A DNA stretch of 64,000 nt from positions 32,272,645 through 32,336,644 of the forward strand of contig LS997565.1 of assembly GCA_000469685.2 (NCBI GenBank), in the 5' to 3' direction. This document shows positions 25,190 to 36,086 of this stretch, piece after piece (within the stretch, counting starts at the first letter, position 1; each line of letters begins with the position of its first letter). Position numbers and translations under genes: made by a program. The notes under the pieces were generated by a model. The model searched no databases and was not told the origin of the DNA. It saw only the letters and a list, made by a program, of their open reading frames with translations. The DNA comes from Haemonchus contortus. Taxonomy: Eukaryota > Nematoda > Chromadorea > Rhabditida > Trichostrongylidae.

Positions 25190-25620
25190 CGGTTTCAACA
25201 AACCCCACTGGCGTTCAGTTCTTTGAAGAGAAGGTGCTTGAATGCACTGTGTGACTCCATTCAAAATGAAGTACGTCTGTTGTAAATGTCGTCAACTAAC
25301 AGCCAATGCACGTTGCTCTGCAACGGCTGAAATTTCGTCCATACATCCTTCCAGCTGTCACAATCTATCCCAACCTCGAAAATGGTCTAACTAGAAAGCG
25401 GTAGAGCATTTAGTAAAAGCGGCATCTAACTGTCTATGCCCCTTACTGTAACAACTTTGCTTTTTACTATTTCCTTCAACCCTATTCATTCTGAAATTTT
25501 ATAATTCCTAATCTGAAGCAGGATCTCAGCCAGCATTGCATTATCAATGTGCTCATGTACGTTTTCTTTCAATTGGCATGCTGCCAGATCTTCTAACGCA
25601 AGACGCAACCAATAGTGGAT
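25190..25620 (+). repeat. Direct repeat block, copy 3
   Basis: Matches 24150-24570 over about 400 bp. Its tail (AACGCAAGACGCAACCAATA) matches copy 1 at 23880-23912 instead, so copies 1 and 3 keep sequence lost from copy 2. Confidence 0.85.
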
Positions 25621-26357
25621 ATTGCTTCAGAGAAATGTCCTTTTTTGAGATTTTCGCAGTCTCTCCACTACGAATACACCAATTCCGTGTCAGCACCTTC
25701 GTTTTGTAACTCAACAAAAGTACATGGAAATATCGGAAAATGTGCCTTTGACTTTTTTGTTCCTAGTCCCTCCTTGTTTCCTTCGTTTCTGTTCTTGTTT
25801 ATTTTAACCGTCATCGTTTTTCTTATCGTTTCTCCTTTGCTTCGTATCCGCTTTTCATGCGATTTGATGGGTACTTTGATGATTGCGTTCGGAGTACTCT
25901 TTTCTTGACTTTTATCGTTTTACAACGAAATCCCATCGCCAATCAAATTGAGCGATTCTGTAGTAAAGGGGGAAGAGTGTACGGAGGAATGGAAGAAGTA
26001 GGCACGAAGGAGCTGCATTCCTGCAATCCTACAATTCACTTCGTGTAAAATTTATTCATATAGAAATGGTTGAATATTCCGAATTTCGAAGAACAAAGGG
26101 TAGCGTTTTCAAGGTAGAGTCAGTGGTGTACATCGGCCAAATTTAACGAACAGGCTATTCGCGCCCTAGTTCCAAAGCGCATGAGAAGACATTATTCTCA
26201 TGACAGCAGAACCCTTGGCGAACTCAGCTAGTGATACGACCGCTCTTTGAGTTCTATTTTCTTGATCATCTGCGATGCTGCAGTGTTCGTAATCACACAG
26301 TACAGTAATAATCTTTTAAATTTCTTTCCGGCAAAGGATTCCTACTTATATTCAGTG

Positions 26358-26576
26358 GGCCGGAAGTGGTGTAGTGGCAAGTGGCGCGCTATCACACAGG
26401 CATGGACATGGGTTCGAATCGCGGATCCTTATCCGTTCAGACCAACTAAGCCGGGGCCGATTAATTGGTACCAGACTCGTCTGGGAGGATAAAAGTACTG
26501 ACTTGTACATCGGCTGCGTGGGTGCATCCCTTGGACGGGATTGATCAATGCCCGAAGACTTCATCTTTTCATCCCT
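26358..26576 (+). repeat. tRNA-derived SINE, copy 2
   Basis: The tRNA-like head has A box GTGGTGTAGTGGCAAGTGGC and B box GGGTTCGAATCGCGG. The body shares TTGGTACCAGACTCGTCTGG and GAGGATAAAAGTACTGACTT with the other copies. It is shorter than copies 4 and 7 because a middle block is missing. Confidence 0.85.
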
Positions 26577-27492
26577 GATTTATTGTATACGATCAGAGGC
26601 CGTATTAGCAGAGAACGTGGTAGATAATAAGAGCTACAGTATGAGAAAAAGATAAAGAAAAGGCGTCCACTCAAAATGAAGTATAGCCCCTCTAAGAGCT
26701 GGATCGCTGAGTGAATGACAAAGTGATGTCGTTGGCGCTTTCCTACTCGTGCCCGCTGTAACCGTCGAACACTCATTGCTGAATAGGCGTAATTCGGCGG
26801 ACAAATAGCCACTCGCAGGAAAACGATTTGCTCTCAATTGTTTCTATTGACCTAATAATGACGTTCAATAAGGACCTACATAACTGTCAAATAAAAACAT
26901 TTGGGAGCAAACCGAAGAACGATTTTTTACGAGCATCGTTTTTGAGAGCGTTTTGCAGTTTACTGGATCTTCCACTATAATTCAGTGTCGGATTGGATGA
27001 TGGGAATGATGAGGACATCTTGAAAGCCGATGGGAGACTGAGCTTACTGTGAACAAGTTTCTTAGAGATAACCCCATCAATCTCACAATCCGACGCGAAT
27101 TTATTTTCAGTACTGCATCGCGGTACCACTTTTACAAATGAGAAATTTATTTTTGTATGTCACTCCATTTAATCGCTTGTGAAGATTATCCCAAGCGGAT
27201 CCTGGGAGCAAAAAATAACTCAAACTCTTACATTGATATATGTTGACCCCCACAAGCAGCAGTTCCGAACGAAGCCTTCGGAACGGCACGGATTTTTTTC
27301 CCTTCCTCCATTCCCTTTTATTACGTACTCTATGAGCGATTTTGTTTTTAGGTTTCTTTTGTCGCATAGAGGTCAGCTCCCACATAATGGGCCCAAGTCC
27401 TGGACGCGGTGACATGTCCCTTTCCCAACAGCCGCCAAAACGAATGAATTTTCATTCGGGGTTGAAGGATAAGGGATATAGCTTCTTGGGTT

Positions 27493-27757
27493 AATTAGTC
27501 CAGTTTGAGGGATGCGCCCCGCATTCGACTTCCATTAGTATCGTAGTGGCGTACTGTATGTGTATGTGACCTATACAATGACCTGCGGTGGCCAGCCGAT
27601 GTACAAGTCAGAGCTCTCGTATCTATTAGACGAGTCTGGTACCAATTTACGGACCCCGGAGGGATGGAAGGCTAGATTGGCCTTAATGGATATCAATCTG
27701 GGCTCCGAACCCATGACGTCGCCTGCGCTACCTGCCACTAGACCACCTCCACCACGT
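27493..27757 (-). repeat. tRNA-derived SINE, copy 3
   Basis: Reverse orientation. The shared body block appears as AGACGAGTCTGGTACCAATT, and the tRNA-like head (GGGTTCGGAGCCC B box, A box in GTGGCAGGTAGCGC) lies at the right end. Confidence 0.8.
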
Positions 27758-30700
27758 CATGGGTTGGAGATATCGAAGATTTTGCTTCAAAACCACATTT
27801 CTTAGCACCCTCTCTTCTGAGTATTGCTGTCCGAGCTCTATCAAGGAAACAATCGACCCTTATGGCCACCATAAGAAAGGTAGGCGGGTAGGCGATGGAG
27901 CACTTGACCATTCGAGCAGTCTTCCTTTCTGGTAAACACTTGTCTTCTTGCAGGCGTTTCAATGACAAATTTTCGCTTCCATTGCATCATTCTCTCAACC
28001 CAGCCGATTGTTGTTGCCCATCCGTCGAAATGAGATATTGGTCATTCGCCAATATTTTTGAAAGCTATTGCTTTTTTACTGGTTACTGGAGAGCTCGATA
28101 GCGATGCCGCTATTTCAGGCCTTCTCATGCACCCTTTTGCAATGCAAATGTGCAATTCCAGTGATTTGATGATGCTCCCGTCACGAATGACGGAGAGAAA
28201 AAGGAGATGGCCGACCGAAAAAAGGTGGTCGCAGTAACCTTGAGCGTAAATGTCTTTTACGGGTTTTTATGGCCAGTAGAAAACACTGAACACGGTTTTC
28301 AGACGCTGTATGCCTCCCAATTAACACCAATTGCCCGTCGATTCTCGTTGGTATCAATAACTCAGTCAGTGAGGGTGGTGCTCAGCATTCGCAGCAGGAT
28401 ATGCCACGTACTTGTTTGACAGTGTTTGCTTGTTAGTAGTTTTGTTCTAACTATTCCATGGTGTTCTGATGAATGCAGTCAGTCTTCAAAACAAATCGCC
28501 TCTATATAGCTCGAAAACTCCGCAAGAAAGCCTTCCATCCCTCGTTTTACCTGGCCATTTCCCATAAAACTGTCTAGGAGTTCTCACATGGGAGAAAGAC
28601 ATCTTTGAATGCCATCTAACTAGAAGTTATAAGCTTCGGTCAGTCAACTAATTCCATTCTACTGTTTCAAAAGCTGGAAATTGAAATGTTTCAGACCGAA
28701 GCCCGACGAATTCAGCAAATATGAGTTGGTTCGCTGTCTGTAATCCAATTTACAGTCTTTCTCGGCATTTCTTCTGACCTGATTGTCATTTCTGTCATCG
28801 TTTTTCTTCGACTATTTCTCTGCCCGGATAGAATAATTGAATTCCTTGTGTGATCGTCTTGTCGCTTTTTTAGGAGATTCTATAGGTACATGATACAAAG
28901 AACGATATCGCCATCCTCGTAAGATCTCCATATTAATAATCATTTCCTATGAGAGGTAGGGGTGCTCTGGACTCTGAACATGGTCTTACTAGACGCCAGC
29001 TAGGATTTGATGAATACTTTCGAATAGACAAGGAGGGCACGGTTTTAAGGATTTGAGCAAATGCGCTGTTTTCAGAGTACGAGCAAATACTCGTTCGCGT
29101 TGAGAATTCTGCAAAAGGTCAAGCTGCTATTCAAATGCTATTAAAAGGGAGGAGGCTTCCGCGGAATGTCTGGTCTTGACAGCAGGGATTCTGAAGCGGA
29201 AATGAATGCGTATCGTCATGGGTTGCTAAAGGAATCGGCAGAAAAAGCGGTTGGTTCTCCTTCCGAAGCTGATTTTTGTTGTTTGAAAGCAAAACACCTT
29301 CAACTCAATAATAAGTAGCAGAACACTTTTCCAAACCTCCAAAATAACAACCTTGATTGATCATTACCTCAATTTGCTTGGGAGGGTCAGGCATGGGAAC
29401 TTATTTGCGGCGCCTTATCACCTTGATACCCCCCTCCCCTTCCTCTCCATCCGCACTTACCAATAGAACGTGTGTGTACTATAGCAGAGAGTGATATAAA
29501 GGATCGTGGTGAAGTGAGGGAATGAGGAACAATCTCGTCACAATATGCGCTTCTTTTTCTTAATTGTCGGGAATGTCCGGAAAAAAGGCTAAATGTGTGC
29601 AAAGCACGATCACATTTGTCGCTTTACTATTGTAATTACGAATGTATTTGTAGTCGAAATGTAATGCATTACACCACGTTCTAAACGACCAGCCCGATGA
29701 CATGAAATTACTGCCTCTTAGATGTGGCCAGCATAGAGCAACAGTGATTGAAGTTTCTCAGGATTAACCAGTCCAGCTATCCGACGATTACGTCAACTGA
29801 CTAGACGAATCAGCTGATGAGCTGATTCGACTAATCAGTTGACAAGCTGATGAACTGCGGATATGGCATAAGTTGACCAAGGAGGTATCGGCAGACCACC
29901 TTTTGCTTGTGATTTTATCAAAAAATGAGAAAATAGGAGGAAAACAAATAAAAAAAACAATGAAGACTCTTTATGAAGACCCTCCTGCACCGGGACCATT
30001 ACTTCTGTTAACACTCTTCGAATTTCCCATCACTTTGGCCCAGCCAGCATGCTGGACACAAGGAAAGAGTGGGTGGGTCCATGAATCCTAATGTTTGAAC
30101 GTAACCATGATACTGTTTCGTGAATACTTGTGGACATTCGTAGTTGGGACCACTTAAACAACTTTGCTTAGATGTTATATGCTTCTAGTAAGGGCAAGAT
30201 GGCTCCCAGAGACATTCCCTACCGCTCAAGCATGCTTTCAAGATTGGGCCGCATATTGTTTTCGGGGTCTAATCCGATGCATGTTTTTAAGAAGAAGAAA
30301 AGCTTGCCTCTTTTCAATTGAGCATCGGCGGCGCATCGCGTTATTGGGTATCACGGCCCTTTGTCGCTTTCAATCCCATTCTATTCACTACATTAACTGC
30401 TCACTATACTCACAGCTGCTCAGAGTTCAGCGAAAAACGGCAGTGTCAACTGCCTGAGATGGAGACTTATCGCCCTACTCCCCAGTCCTATGTGTTACCA
30501 GTCTTATTCATTCGTTTCCGGAGCCCACAAACACTTATTGTCCGATTTGTTGAAAAGCGCCGTATTTATTGAGCCAGTGGTTCTCCTTATTGATTCTGCA
30601 ATTGATTCCCTGGCACCAGGGTGTACAAGCTTTTCATTTCTGATTTTATTTTTTCCAATTCATTTTGTTAGTTCCGTTTTATGAATCCTTCTTTTGCCCT

Positions 30701-31053
30701 GCTATTTTCAGCTTCGGGGTAACCTCGAGTAACCGTTTCAATTCAGGAAAAGATGCCTGAAGCAAATGGGAAAAAGAAAATATATGACGGATTATAGCTA
30801 AAAATCATTCAACTCCGGGCTGAATGCACGGGCTACTGCAGCTAAAAGAAATGTCCGTGCAAAGACATCACACATGCACGTGAAACTAAGAAAAATGGGA
30901 TGGGAAATCCGAGGTAAAGTTAACTGATGTTAAGTCTTTGAGCTCATTAGAGATGCTACCTTCTCCTACCCTAGCAAGGAACCACCTTTCAAGGAACTGG
31001 GATAGTTTGAAGGCAATTTTCTGAAGTACATATTTGTACGAGATACGCTGTTA
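27758..31053. other. Region without a recognised gene
   Basis: Unique-looking, AT-rich sequence. The only structure I see is the imperfect palindrome at 29793-29842. No consistent exons on either strand. Confidence 0.4.
29793..29842. repeat. Imperfect palindrome
   Basis: TCAACTGA, a 5-base mismatch, CGAATCAGCT, loop GATG, then complements of both stem parts. A possible cruciform; no function is implied. Confidence 0.85.
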
Positions 31054-31352
31054 GGGGAGGTGATGTGGTAGCAAGAAGCGCACTATCACACACGCATGGC
31101 CACAGTTTCGAATCTCATGGCCAGATCGATACCCGCCTAGATCGACCGAGCCTTCCATCCCTCGCTCACTTGCTACCGGACTGGTCAGACTCATCTGGGA
31201 GGTTAAAAGCTCTGACCTGGCTACGCAAGTCATTGCAGTATAGGACACATACGCATTCATCACGCCACTACGATTCTGAATGGAAGTCGAGAGAGTGGGC
31301 GGATCCCTCAGACGGGTTTGATCACGGACCCATGACTTTATTCTTTATCCTT
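31054..31352 (+). repeat. tRNA-derived SINE, copy 4
   Basis: Near full length: A-box region GGTGATGTGGTAGCAAGAAG, B box GTTTCGAATCTC, body CCGAGCCTTCCATCCCTCGC, tail CAGACGGGTTTGATCACGG. No long poly-A tail is seen. Confidence 0.85.
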
Positions 31353-34300
31353 TTTATAAAGTCTGTGAACTCTGTGAGGTGCTACCTTTTCTGTATACGT
31401 GGAACTTGAAAACCGGGAGTATTATTCAGCTCAAGGATCGAAATAGTTGGCAGAGCATTTCGTACCCACGAATGTCGTCCATACTGCTTGTATAAGAGAC
31501 ATACCGCTGCATTCGAAGAGTTGTAACATTGAAGACAGAATCACGTTTTAAACTGGAAGCTGCAAGCTCATTCAAACGGGAGAGGGATGTCGAGTGATTT
31601 CAAACAAGTGCTGCACAGCATTCGGTCTCCGTACATCGGCTTTTCATAGCCTTTGCTACTTGCATTGAGCCACTACAATGGGAGTAGAGTTATATGTATT
31701 TACTAATAAATTGAGCTCGGTAATGTGAATTTTCCATCTTCCAGCTTCAATTTTTTTCTTGAACGCATTCCTCATTGAACTTCTAATGTAATGGTTCCCT
31801 TGAGAAAACGGGGAAGGAAACCGTCCCGGAAAATGGAAAACCTTTCCAGAAATTTCTTGCTCATCGGTACTTTCCTCGTCTTGCTGTCTTTCTTGGAAAT
31901 TCGATCTATTCACATTGTATTCTGTAGAGCCACTCGATGTGTTGGTATTTGTGTCAACTTCATACCACTTGGCAAATTTCCTCATACCGTCTACATGTTC
32001 CCAGAGGTTGAAGTAGGCGACGATGGTCAGTTGTGCTCTGGGACACTACGCACTTCAGTTAAAATAAAATCGTGATGCTTTTGAATGAGTATTTGCTCTA
32101 TTCGTATAGAATTCTGTGGAGCCAGTTCGATATGTTCGTATTCGTATCAACAGAAAACTTCAGGAAATTTCTCGTCAGTTTTTCGAGTGCAATACAATTT
32201 CACATTCACAACAATGAATTCATATGTCGTCATTTTTCTTTTGCAAACGCCTACAAGGGAACTGCAATCTCCACGATAAAGCACACAAGCAAATGCATAA
32301 TGTTATTAAGTGCTGACCCTCGTGCCTATAGCTCTAACCCTCATTCTGGAAACGGAAACTGGCATTAATTTTGTGGATTCCTGTGCTTTACTGTTTACGG
32401 CACACCAGGTGCTGGTCACTTAACAAACGGGAAAAGAACAAATTCTTGGTACTGCTTCTGATGAATCTCTATGCTTGGGAATCTCCAGTAGAGAAGAATC
32501 CTTCACAAAAAGTAACGAGAATAGCGTGGTTTAAGGGCTCTTTAGGATGGTACTACAACTGTGCGCCTTCAAAATCATATTGGAAAATTGTATTACAAAG
32601 GCAGATGTAGTGAAAACAGTCTTCCGGTGTGATATTATTATTGGTGACGTCGTCGCGACGTGCAAGGCCTCTACCTCCGATATGGTTTTTAATTGAGCCA
32701 AAAACGACGTCGCTCGGATCGTTAGTTCTCTTCGTATTGTTCTCGTTGTTCTAGTGATATTCGGATACATTAGTGTAGTTCGTGCTTGCTTTCACAGTAC
32801 CGTCGATCGTTACAGTACAACCACTTCTCAGGGGAATCTCAGCAAATGTCGATGTTCAAGCAGCAAACCCTTCTCAGTTTTGTTTCTAAAATGAAGAAAT
32901 AAGTGAGAGCATTTTAGACCCATTCTAGGCTTGTGTGGAACTTTGGGAGTGTAGCTTTTCTTCTGAAGTCTAAGATCTTGCTAAGTAAGTCGCTACAGAA
33001 AACCCTTAAGATGAGACCACGCTGATCTTCTTGAACAGCTCCACGTCATGGGTGAACTCGGGGTAATGTCTTCCTTCTGCACTACATCGATGAGCTCAGT
33101 TACCTATTACACTTCCTATTATTAAAAGTTCTATACGCTAGTAAACAGTTGAGGAGGAAAGTATTTGCAAGTTAGAGAGATAACCTTTAAAGGGGTCGCA
33201 GTATTCGAGCACTCATACGGGATGGCGCCAAGTTCGAAAGATGCTCCAGTCTGGCGCAGGCTGATTTGACATTCTTTCCTTATTGGACGCGTATAACCTG
33301 TATGCCACTGCGACCAAATGACCTTACGCCGGGAAGAGTCCTTAGGGGTCCCACTGTTATCCGCGCTTTCGATCTTTCTTTTTTTTGAGAATGCTTGAAG
33401 GATCGCATATTAGTCTTTCTGTTTGTTTCGACTACTTTGTCTTCTCGCTTTTATGTAATTTTGCAACGACTGTTGTCGTAGTCAATCATTCGGGAGGGAA
33501 GACATGGTATCCATGCGAAAGGGGTGAAGAAATCGAATCAGATCCTTTGGACGACGTAAAAAAATATCAGGCCTGGATGACTGCATAAATAAATGTGTTC
33601 CTGTACGTGCGATGTGTAATCAGGTGAGGTAATCAATGCCTTGACCGATCTCGCTGGGGAACATGAAGTCGAGAGGACTTGGGAAGCATTTTACTGCAAC
33701 AAGGAGGCAGCGAGGCGGGCAAAGAGTACCCGCTACATTCCCGAGGGTCATCTCCAGTGGTTCTTCTGTGTCAGCATCCGCCGAAGGAGCAATGTTAGAA
33801 GCACCGATTTACTTGTTAAACGAATCATTTCCATAAAAGTTCTATGTGTTGAAGGGATGGGGCATAAACGAGGATTCCAGTGAGGTTGATCGTGTTTCGA
33901 GAGAAGTTGGAAAGCACATTTTCATCCATGGTTGATATGGCTTCAAAAGGTGATGGCCTGCTAGGATACGTACCTCTGAGACCTGATTCATTACGAGTAG
34001 AACTCCAAATGCACTTCTATTTTGTATCTGGGAAGTGTTACTAAATTCAAAAATGATTCCCAATATTACAATTACTAACCAGAGCTTTAAAAAAGGCTCC
34101 AACGAAGAAAAAGGTAAGTCGATAAAAAGGCAGAGACTGAAAGGTCTGGTAACTGTGGGAAATTATCTAACTACTCTTCACTAATGCTACTAGACCCAAT
34201 CTGCGGAACCCCAGAGTATAATTCCCTACAAATTATTTGCTACTGCCTTCAAATGATCAATGTACTTTATTGACCATAAGAATAGCTCATACAGACTATT

Positions 34301-34905
34301 AGTGGAGTCAAAGATAAGGAACTTCGCCACACCTTGTTCAAAATGGAGTGAGCATTGCCTACATCTGGTAGAAGCTCTGCTGCTGCTGTTCTCTTATGAT
34401 CAGGGTTATCTAGTGTTCATACGAACAGCTCGTTCAGATTATTTCTGGAGTCATGGATAGGTGAACTCATATCTTCTCCGCACCTCGTTCTGAATGGAGT
34501 GACCGTTTCATAAACCTAGCGAATGGCTTTTGGTTTAAAACTTCCCTGCACTTGCATCAGTGCTAACAATTTTTTGAACCCTCAACGGTAGATCAGTAGT
34601 GCACTTACTTGGGTAACTCGATACCGGCACAAATATCCGCCGTTTTCTGGTGAAAATCGTTATCACTTGGCTATTATGATGCGTCCAGCTGGAAATCTTT
34701 TCCAAAGGAATCTTGATTTGGCAATGCATTCTTGATTTCGACAAATCCTTTCCTATTTCATTTTCCAAAATCTCCATTTCGTTCTTCGGCGTATTTCTAT
34801 CATATGTGGTCATGGCACAAGCCTACACTCTTCATTCACTACTTCCACTAATATCTGAGTATTTATTTCTTTCTGTGTATATATACCTTAAAGGTGTGTA
34901 TCGCA
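31353..34905. other. Region without a recognised gene, with diverged duplications
   Basis: Holds a duplicated ~70-bp segment (31909-31983 and 32096-32175) and another pair (34291-34352 and 34435-34505). Minus-strand open frames at 31656-31985, 33842-34102 and 34614-34813 look somewhat protein-like; the last ends at a GTAAGT donor. None has a recognisable domain. Confidence 0.35.
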
Positions 34906-35210
34906 AGGGGCGGAGGTGGTATTGTATCAAATGGAGTATTATGTATAACACGTTTGGTCACCGGTTCCAATTCCGGATTGATATCGGGCTAGGCCAACCA
35001 AGCCTTCCATAACTCCGGGATCGATCATTTGGTACCAGACTCTTCTGGCAGGATAAAAGCACTGATTTTTACATCAGCTGGCCACCGCAAGTCATTGCAG
35101 TATAGGCCACATACGCATTCAATACGCCACTACGATTCTGAGTGGAAGTCGAATAAGGGGCATACCCCTCATACGGAATTGATTAACCCTGAAAGACGTT
35201 AGACTTTGTA
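34906..35210 (+). repeat. tRNA-derived SINE, copy 5
   Basis: Head GGCGGAGGTGGTATTGTATC with B box GGTTCCAATTCCGG, then the shared body AGGCCAACCAAGCCTTCCAT and tail CACGCCACTACGATTCTGAG (first base variable). Full length, diverged in the A box. Confidence 0.8.
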
Positions 35211-35996
35211 TATACCGTGAATGAATCTCAGCCGTTTTCGCGTAGCGCTCCTGAACAGAAAGCGTTTTCTGATTGAAATCCTTTCTTCCCGAACTAACGC
35301 ACCCTAATCTTCTTCAAAATTCAGTCGACACATCGTAAACGGGATCATGGCATATTACAAGCGTAACACATTTTACTACTCACTTTTACCAAATCCTTGC
35401 TTATCTTTTCAGTAATATCGAACGTCTCCTAGATCTCGTGGGAAAGTCGAATAACATAATCAAAATCCTGAAAATCTGAATTTTTCTCAAAGTCTTACAT
35501 TCATTACTCGAAGCAAACGATTCACTGATTTTCGAGTTCAGTTTTAAACATTTGTCTCTGTGTTTTACGAAGCATATAACTGTTTTATGAGAATTATCTG
35601 GGCGAATGTGACGAATCTGCTGTATACTGCTTTTTTCACCTTACGAAGTAATAACATTCGCTTTTATTTGCTCAACATGTGCTGTTCGATAGTTCTGGGA
35701 ATCTGAAAAGCATATCGTATAGGGCGCTCATACTTGAAATAAAACACTAAATTAGGGAAAGGTAATGGAGATGAACCTCCATTTTCCCTGCTCCCATGAC
35801 TTTTCTGTGCTTTTGACTTCCTCCTCGAGCAAGCTGTTAATCATCTGATTTTTTGCCATTTACAGTATCTAGGAATGCCGTTTTTCCTATTTATATTTGC
35901 ACTCTCGCTCAATTACACTTGCGTTTTAAACGGAGAATACTTTCTAAATCGACGAATTTTAGTGAAATGCTTCGACCGCGACGGATATAGCCGGAC

Positions 35997-36086
35997 ATGA
36001 CAATATCGTACACTCTCGATGTCTCTCAAACGAACTTTCAAAGTTTTGTGAGGCTACTTTGTCGATGGCGAGGAAGTGTGTGGAAG
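35997..36086 (+). CDS. Bestrophin exon 1 (start codon)
   Basis: Thirty codons from ATG to the donor AAG|GTGAGC, phase 0. The peptide ends LLCRWRGSVWK, matching the conserved RLLxRWRGSxxK stretch before the first membrane helix. The upstream acceptor-like TTTTAG near 35962 could receive a spliced leader. Confidence 0.9.

Noticed and set aside
26887..27129. Serine-rich minus-strand frame (SSFPSSNPTLNYSGRSSKLQ)
   Set aside because: Could be a terminal exon, but the only nearby acceptor is weak and no phase-matched exon was found upstream.
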